Below, piece after piece: positions 15,503 to 20,469 of a stretch of DNA of 20,469 bases (within the stretch, counting starts at the first letter, position 1; every line of letters starts with the position of its first letter). The stretch is taken from the NCBI GenBank assembly GCA_902795255.1, contig CADBKS010000028.1, positions 1 to 20,469 of the forward strand. Reading direction: 5' to 3'. The notes beneath the pieces were generated by a model that was not told the origin of the DNA, searched no databases, and worked only from the letters and a program-made list of their open reading frames with translations. Both the position numbers and the translations under genes were made by a program. Source of the stretch: an uncultured Chloroflexota bacterium (lineage in GTDB: Bacteria > Chloroflexota > Anaerolineae > Anaerolineales > Anaerolineaceae).

Positions 15503-16060
15503 ATGAAGACAATTGACATCAGACTTACTGAAAAAGAAATGCAGCTTCTTTGCTCTTTTATAGGTAAACCCTTCCATACGATCCTGCATGATGAATTTTC
15601 ATTTGTCAATTCCTCGACGGAAGCAGTGCAATTCAATATTGGTGATGAGACTTCATTTCTGTATAGTTTTACAGAGCCTATGGATTACTATGGATCAACT
15701 GAGGATGTAGCAGTCTGGACACTTGAAAAGACTGCATATCCTGTAATCCAACAGAAGAAATTCATAAAGATGCCAGTAGAACTGCCTGTGCAGAGGATCC
15801 TCGTGGTTCAGGAAAACCAGCAGCTGTTTGAAAACGGAGAACAAACCTATGATGTGTGGCTCACAAGAGGAATGCTCTTCGATTTTGGCGAATTTCAGCT
15901 GGCATTTGAAAAAGCAGTGTGGTTTTCCGAAGAAATATACATCACCCGTGGCCAAAACCTTATTTCCAAATTCACTCCGGCGTCGAACTTTTGTAATCCG
16001 GACCGATGGGAAGATGGAATTGAAGCGAAGTGCTTTAGGAAAATAGAGCACATTATGTAA
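15503..16060 (+). CDS. Hypothetical protein (185 aa), only plus-strand gene
   Basis: No family is recognised. The product from ATG 15503 begins MKTIDIRLTEKEMQLLCSF and is a soluble, probably mixed alpha/beta protein rich in Phe, Glu and Trp, with no signal peptide, membrane helix or obvious catalytic motif. The start is supported by AAAGGAAG about 8 nt upstream; the longer open frame would need a TTG at 15485. It is transcribed against all its neighbours, from a promoter overlapping that of vapB, and converges on brxC with which it shares a hairpin. It may be an independent cargo gene caught between the two halves of the BREX locus, or a regulator of the divergent unit; nothing in the sequence decides this. 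Confidence 0.78.
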   Translation: MKTIDIRLTEKEMQLLCSFIGKPFHTILHDEFSFVNSSTEAVQFNIGDETSFLYSFTEPMDYYGSTEDVAVWTLEKTAYPVIQQKKFIKMPVELPVQRILVVQENQQLFENGEQTYDVWLTRGMLFDFGEFQLAFEKAVWFSEEIYITRGQNLISKFTPASNFCNPDRWEDGIEAKCFRKIEHIM

Positions 16061-16101
16061 AAAAGATACCTGATTTGTGTAATTCACGCAAATCAGGTAT
16101 C
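16059..16101 (-). terminator. Rho-independent terminator of brxABC
   Basis: A 13-bp perfect stem (arms 16065-16077 and 16089-16101), extendable by three pairs including one G-U, closes a 5-nt loop. On the minus strand it is followed at once by six T (16064-16059). That makes a strong intrinsic terminator 37 nt past the brxC stop. On the plus strand there is no immediate T-run, so for the convergent gene it is weaker. The T-run overlaps the stop codon of that gene. Confidence 0.88.
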
Positions 16102-16137
16102 AAATTCAGCATTTTCACTTTATTTTTTGCAAAAAAG

Positions 16138-19100
16138 CTATAGTCTGATTTTCTTTCCTTCACGAACTGCGGAGAGATATGCTTCGCGGAGGGCGTTCAG
16201 ATAGGCTTCCACATCGTCTTCGCTGTCGAGGATCTGAGTATGAGTTCTCGGACGGAGAGAGGATGCAGCTACATAAACCGGCTGCGGAGTTGGGACAGGT
16301 TCCGGTTTGATCGTCCCTCCTTTAGGACCTGGTTCAGTCGGTTCCGGCGATTGTGGATGACGATTTGCTTCAGCCATCTCATGCTGGCGGTTAAGACGAT
16401 CAATCTCTCCTTCCATAAAGGCACGCAATTCACTGTCAATGGTGAGGGCACGATTCAATCGGTCGATCTTATCCCTCACCGTATCATATTCACGGGCAAA
16501 AATCAGTTTCTGCTCTTCGGTGAGATCCGGATAATCATCAGTGTTCTGAAAATCTGTTTCCAGACGGTCGACCCGTTTCTTCGCTTCAGCTCGCTTCGTG
16601 ATAAGCATGGATTCGATCAACCCCTGCAGTTTCTGCTGAAGCTGTTTGAGCTTCTGGATGCCCCCGTTCCTGTGACAGTTCGAATCTGCAAGGATCGACT
16701 CCATCTGCATCCGTTCCGCACATTGCCCCAGACTGTTCAGGTTATCCTGTTCATTCCGCAGGAAGCGCACGGCTTCCAGATAAATGGTTTTCTGTGGCGT
16801 AGAATTGAAAAATGCCATCAGGTCATCCAGCTTCTCTCTCTTGACCAACAGCAGAAAATCAGCGCTGTCATTCATGCCGGTAAGATAGAACTCATCGGGT
16901 TTCCCGCTAAATGCAAAGAGTGCATCCGCGGCATCCCGCAGCTGCGAATGGAATACCGCGAAATCACGGTCGGACAACCATTCCTGCAGCTTTTTATAAA
17001 ATTCACCGAGCCCATCCCTTGTGTCCTTTGCAAGGCCCCGGGCATCCGCAGCAGTGCTGGGATAGGTGAAAAAGTCCTGGAAGAAATTCCGGAGGGCATT
17101 GATCTGCTGTGCGGAGTAAGATTTTTGTGCAGAAACCATCACAGCTTGATAGTTTCTGGACTGAGTCAGCGCATTTTCCAATGACTTGCTTCCCTGTACG
17201 ATGCTGCCATTCTGCTTCAGTTCGATCTTTTCCTTCACCAGCAGCGCAGCCAGAACACACTGCAAATCATCTTCGAACCAGCCATAGGTGTTATCGGAAT
17301 AATACTCCATCAGCATTTTCAGTGTGACAGTCTCATCACCCATAGCCAGCAGTTTGATTCTTGACAGGACATCACTCTCTTCCATTTGCAGTTCATCACT
17401 CAAGGATCGGGTACGGTTCAGGATCCCGCTGATCATGGCGGAATTATATTTGCGGCCGGCTACCATTTTCAGGTTCGGATATACCTGATCGATCAGTCGG
17501 TTCATGGCGGACTGTACCATCTGCCGCGGTTCACCCTGCTGCGGCTGGATGATATTCCCGGAAGCGATCCAGATTGCTTCCTTCAGCCCGGTATTGATCC
17601 TCGTCCGCAGTTCTTCTTTGCGTTTCCGGTTGGCATCAATAAGCTTGCTGATGATCGAAGCCCTGGTGGATTGTTCACCGGTGCGGCTGGTTACACTGCA
17701 ATATTTATCCGTCTGCAGATAGTGCCTCAGTTCACTCCATAGAATCGGATCGTTTTTCATCACGATCATCAGTTCTTTTTTGCCGCTGTTATGGCCGATC
17801 AGGATCGCTGTATTCTGATTGTCGTCATTGTATGGCGTGATGACATTGATCGTCAGATGTTCTGTGTTGATATAGGGAACACTGTCCACGTATTTGTTGA
17901 ATTTATAATCTTTGCCGCTGGGTTGATAACGGACCGCATTATCTTTAATGATGTCGCTATAGACGACCTTGTTCATTTCTTTGCCCATCATCGCATCATC
18001 CACGGAGATATTGCGGATCTCGTTTTCAATTGCCTTTTCCTCATCTGTGAGAAATTCATAGAGCTCTCCGCTGCGGCGAATATAGCTCTCCTGTTCCAGA
18101 CGCTCCAGGGAATCCGCAATTCTTTCTTTCAGCTTTGACACACTCTGTCCCAGGGATTCCTGCATGAGGATGCGGATATTGGTGATGGATGCTTTAAAGG
18201 ACTGTTCAAAGCGAACCAGAAACAGGCTTTTCAGGACGGAAACGGTAAACTCATCACCCAGATTCTTTTCCGCCTGATACAGGGATGCCTGCAGCCCGGA
18301 GATCAGGGTATCCTGGATACCATCGTAGGTGCGGTAAAAAGCGGCCAGCGTTCCAGAATCGTTGATCTCCGTCTCTCGGATGCTCAGCAGGACTTTCTGG
18401 AAAACGCCCAGCATCGATCGTTCCCCGACGGAACTGCTCCGCCCCTCGAAAGCATTTTGCTCCGAAAAAGCGCGGATAATGCTCTGGAAGAGATCAAACT
18501 GGTAAGGAACGAAGGGGTATTTTTCGATGAATTCCTTCTCATCCCGATATACCGGGAAGGATCGTGAACCGTCGGTGAAATCGAACAGCATATGGAAATC
18601 ACTGCGGGTCCGGGCATAAAGCGACTTGAGGAAAGGAATGTGTTCTTCTTTCTTAGCCAGCAGACGGCGGGAGATAACTTCATCCACGTTTTTGCTGCCA
18701 AGCTTCATCCGAATACCGAAGCGAGCCTGGATACGGGTAAAGTCATCAGTCTGGGCCTTATTCTCCAGATTTCCCAGAAAAGCGGTCATATCCTCCTGGG
18801 CAGTGACGAAAATAAAACTGCGTCCGGGAATAATCGTTGCCAGAGTTTCGGCGATCGTCTGAAGCATGGTCATATACGGTGTTGAATGAACGATAAACTG
18901 CCCGACTTCATCCGCAAAAAAGTTGATGCGGAGCTTCGGATCGTTCTGAGCATCCAGCCAGTTTTTCACGTCGTTGACAAAATCCAGTGCAGAGATCTTA
19001 TAGGTATCCTTATATTGTTTCACGATACCATCTACCTGATCTCCGGTCACTTTGGCATATGCTTTGTCAATATTTTTTGACTGCAGGATGGCTTGTTTTC

Positions 19101-19683
19101 TTCCGTCGGTCCAATCTCTTCCGCAGATTTCTTTGTACGCGGTTTTGAATGCTTCATACTGCCCGTTCTTTTCAAGATCCCGCTCCAACCGGGCGACGTG
19201 AGGCATTTGCTCACTGTAACCGCAGAAGCGGTCAAACATGCGGACAAAAGCACGGAGGACCGGCATACCATCCTCTGCATTATCCGTGTTTTCGCCGATC
19301 TGGATCATATTGAACAGAATCGACCTGGAAGGGATATTTCTCAGGAGCTTGATACTTCCACCGAGAAATTGATTGTCATTCTGTTTCGCTTTATTGTTGA
19401 ACTCGTCGATAATATCAAGTTCTTCCACAGTTTCATGTGCAAGCAGCAGGGACAGCATCTTCAGCAGGTGTGATTTACCGGAACCGAAGAAACCGGAGAT
19501 CCAGGCACCGTTGACTGAACCGGGATGCAGATACTCATCCAGCATCTTATCCAGTTGCTTCTGTACCTCATCGGTCATGACATATTCGGTGATCTCATCC
19601 CGCAGGTGGCGGGTATCGTCTGCCTTTACGACCTGTTCAATATCGCGGCTGATATCTTTTTCAAAAAGCTCATATAGTTTCAT
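16138..19683 (-). CDS. brxC: BREX protein BrxC, large P-loop ATPase
   Basis: The 1181-residue protein has the length and start typical of BrxC (MKLYELFEKDISRDIEQVVK). Walker A GFFGSGKS is at 64-71 and a Walker B-like FFADEVGQF at 255-263. The long remainder is helical, with coiled-coil segments towards the C-terminus (about 1000-1110) and a Pro-rich linker near 1120-1140. BrxC is an essential BREX ATPase thought to work with BrxB and PglZ in the exclusion complex; its precise action is not settled. The ATG shares its A with the brxB stop (TGATG), so translation is coupled, and GGGGTGG stands a few bases upstream. It ends before a clear terminator, making it the last gene of the first unit. 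Confidence 0.96.
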   Translation of the reverse strand: MKLYELFEKDISRDIEQVVKADDTRHLRDEITEYVMTDEVQKQLDKMLDEYLHPGSVNGAWISGFFGSGKSHLLKMLSLLLAHETVEELDIIDEFNNKAKQNDNQFLGGSIKLLRNIPSRSILFNMIQIGENTDNAEDGMPVLRAFVRMFDRFCGYSEQMPHVARLERDLEKNGQYEAFKTAYKEICGRDWTDGRKQAILQSKNIDKAYAKVTGDQVDGIVKQYKDTYKISALDFVNDVKNWLDAQNDPKLRINFFADEVGQFIVHSTPYMTMLQTIAETLATIIPGRSFIFVTAQEDMTAFLGNLENKAQTDDFTRIQARFGIRMKLGSKNVDEVISRRLLAKKEEHIPFLKSLYARTRSDFHMLFDFTDGSRSFPVYRDEKEFIEKYPFVPYQFDLFQSIIRAFSEQNAFEGRSSSVGERSMLGVFQKVLLSIRETEINDSGTLAAFYRTYDGIQDTLISGLQASLYQAEKNLGDEFTVSVLKSLFLVRFEQSFKASITNIRILMQESLGQSVSKLKERIADSLERLEQESYIRRSGELYEFLTDEEKAIENEIRNISVDDAMMGKEMNKVVYSDIIKDNAVRYQPSGKDYKFNKYVDSVPYINTEHLTINVITPYNDDNQNTAILIGHNSGKKELMIVMKNDPILWSELRHYLQTDKYCSVTSRTGEQSTRASIISKLIDANRKRKEELRTRINTGLKEAIWIASGNIIQPQQGEPRQMVQSAMNRLIDQVYPNLKMVAGRKYNSAMISGILNRTRSLSDELQMEESDVLSRIKLLAMGDETVTLKMLMEYYSDNTYGWFEDDLQCVLAALLVKEKIELKQNGSIVQGSKSLENALTQSRNYQAVMVSAQKSYSAQQINALRNFFQDFFTYPSTAADARGLAKDTRDGLGEFYKKLQEWLSDRDFAVFHSQLRDAADALFAFSGKPDEFYLTGMNDSADFLLLVKREKLDDLMAFFNSTPQKTIYLEAVRFLRNEQDNLNSLGQCAERMQMESILADSNCHRNGGIQKLKQLQQKLQGLIESMLITKRAEAKKRVDRLETDFQNTDDYPDLTEEQKLIFAREYDTVRDKIDRLNRALTIDSELRAFMEGEIDRLNRQHEMAEANRHPQSPEPTEPGPKGGTIKPEPVPTPQPVYVAASSLRPRTHTQILDSEDDVEAYLNALREAYLSAVREGKKIRL

Positions 19684-20297
19684 CAGTCCACCCCATAATT
19701 GAAGATGTTATACGCCCGGTAATAGCGTTCATTTTTGAATGTATCGAATAGTTCCAGAGAAAGCCCGATGCTTTCAGTCTGCTTATACTGTCCCGGGAAG
19801 AAAAGAACGACAGGCTCACCATTGATGACCGTCTGCATGTTTTCCAGCAGATTGTGAGTGCGGATCCAGGGATATACTTCACCGATCCCGCTGATGAAGA
19901 TAATCTTATGATCACCTTGTTTGACACAATCCTGGATTTTCCTCAGGAATGTGCCGCCCAGATCAATTGTTGCCTGAATGGTTTCCAATAAGTCACTCTT
20001 ATCGATCTCTGTTTCCTGATCCATGATATCCTCGAAGGCGCCTTCTTCCTTCAGGATCTCAATACTCAAATCGTATAAATCGATCTCGCAGACATCGATA
20101 CCATTTGCGGTCCGCAGGCGCTTTGCCAGAAGTGCACGCTGTTTATTGAATTCGTTGGCTTCTGCCAGCGGGAAAGGACATATATAATAAGATGTTTCCC
20201 GCCCGATCCCCTGCATGGATAAAAACCGTTCTGAGATGAACACCTTGTAAAGATAATCTATTCGTTTATTCAGAGGTTCCTTTTCAATCGAATTCAT
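19683..20297 (-). CDS. brxB: BREX protein BrxB (DUF1788)
   Basis: The 204-residue protein has the length of BrxB and its characteristic segments, such as FLSMQGIGRETSYYICPFPL (about 28-47), KIIFISGIGEVYPWIRTH (about 132-149), PVVLFFPGQY (about 162-171) and the C-terminal YYRAYNIF. BrxB is a small core protein of type 1 BREX needed for exclusion and probably part of the BrxC/PglZ assembly. GGGGAGAA about 6 nt before the ATG at 20297 supports the start. It begins 19 nt after brxA and overlaps brxC by one base, as in other BREX operons. Confidence 0.94.
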   Translation of the reverse strand: MNSIEKEPLNKRIDYLYKVFISERFLSMQGIGRETSYYICPFPLAEANEFNKQRALLAKRLRTANGIDVCEIDLYDLSIEILKEEGAFEDIMDQETEIDKSDLLETIQATIDLGGTFLRKIQDCVKQGDHKIIFISGIGEVYPWIRTHNLLENMQTVINGEPVVLFFPGQYKQTESIGLSLELFDTFKNERYYRAYNIFNYGVD

Positions 20298-20316
20298 ACT
20301 GGGTTCTCCCCGAAGA

Positions 20317-20469
20317 TCAGATCCTGATGGATCCGTTTTCGCCGATGATTCCGGCCTGATACATCAATGTTTTGGAATTCCGGATGAGTTTGCCGCGTGT
20401 AGTTTCAGAATAATCACGCAGGTTTTCATGTTCCATGGATTTCTGATCATAAAAGGCTCTGAGATCTGC
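20317..20469 (-). CDS. brxA: BREX protein BrxA (DUF1819), C-terminal 50 residues only
   Basis: The minus-strand frame is open from the right window edge to a TGA at 20319-20317. The 50 visible residues start ADLRAFYDQKSMEHENLRD and continue YSETTRGKLIRNSKTLMYQA, the usual end of the DUF1819/BrxA family. BrxA is a small DNA-binding core protein encoded first in type 1 BREX operons. The position directly before brxB (19 nt) supports the call. The start and promoter lie outside the window. Confidence 0.85.
   Translation of the reverse strand, partial: ADLRAFYDQKSMEHENLRDYSETTRGKLIRNSKTLMYQAGIIGENGSIRI

Noticed and set aside
16240..17184. Plus-strand open frame of 314 codons opposite brxC
   Set aside because: It is wholly antisense to conserved BrxC sequence, has no ribosome site or family likeness, and is a shadow of codon bias.
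1..20469. tRNA, rRNA, integrase or attachment sites
   Set aside because: None is recognisable in the window, so the borders of the island are not visible here.

Overview
The window is most of a type 1 BREX (bacteriophage exclusion) defence island. Almost all of it is transcribed leftwards (minus strand). In transcription order, right to left, it holds: the 3' end of brxA, then brxB, brxC, a rho-independent terminator shared with a single plus-strand gene, a vapB-vapC toxin-antitoxin pair with its own promoter and operator, a 343-residue coiled-coil protein, a 69-residue one-helix membrane protein, pglX, a DUF2971 protein, a Schlafen/AlbA_2-type ATP-binding regulator, pglZ, a 430-residue AT-rich coiled-coil protein, brxL, and a macro-domain/NADAR fusion that runs off the left edge. 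All six core genes (brxA, brxB, brxC, pglX, pglZ, brxL) are present in the canonical order, but every junction after brxC carries accessory genes.

The organism cannot be named from this sequence. It is a bacterium with good Shine-Dalgarno sites (AAAGGAG, GGAGG, AGGGG), sigma-70-like promoters and core genes of moderate GC; one sampled 60-base line of pglZ counts 57% GC. Some accessory stretches are much more AT-rich, with sampled lines near 30-35% GC. Degenerate heptanucleotide tandem repeats occur both inside pglX and between genes. Such 7-bp repeats are known from cyanobacteria (STRR elements), and I believe similar low-complexity inserts occur in other phyla, so they do not fix the taxon.

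There are at least two transcription units. brxABC is tightly packed (brxB/brxC share one base as TGATG) and ends at a strong hairpin plus T-run just past brxC. A second leftward unit starts at the vapB promoter (TTGACA, 16 bp, TATGAT). It has an inverted-repeat operator just downstream of the -10 box and appears to run through vapBC, the 343- and 69-residue genes, pglX and on to the macro/NADAR gene, with gaps of 11-57 nt or overlaps and no convincing terminator. If so, a VapBC-controlled promoter feeds the methyltransferase and downstream BREX genes. The plus-strand gene has a promoter whose -35 box overlaps the vapB -35 box.

Functional model. What is known of the family: PglX methylates host DNA, BrxC, PglZ and BrxL are needed for exclusion, and BrxA and BrxB are small core factors. 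Seen here: BrxL keeps the AAA+ core, but its C-terminus is an MIT_C/phospholipase-D-like domain rather than the usual Lon-protease-like domain. A macro-NADAR ADP-ribose-processing fusion follows it by 17 nt. The other inserts look like separate defence or regulatory modules. The accessory genes, the BrxL architecture and the heptamer repeats are the parts most worth a second look.
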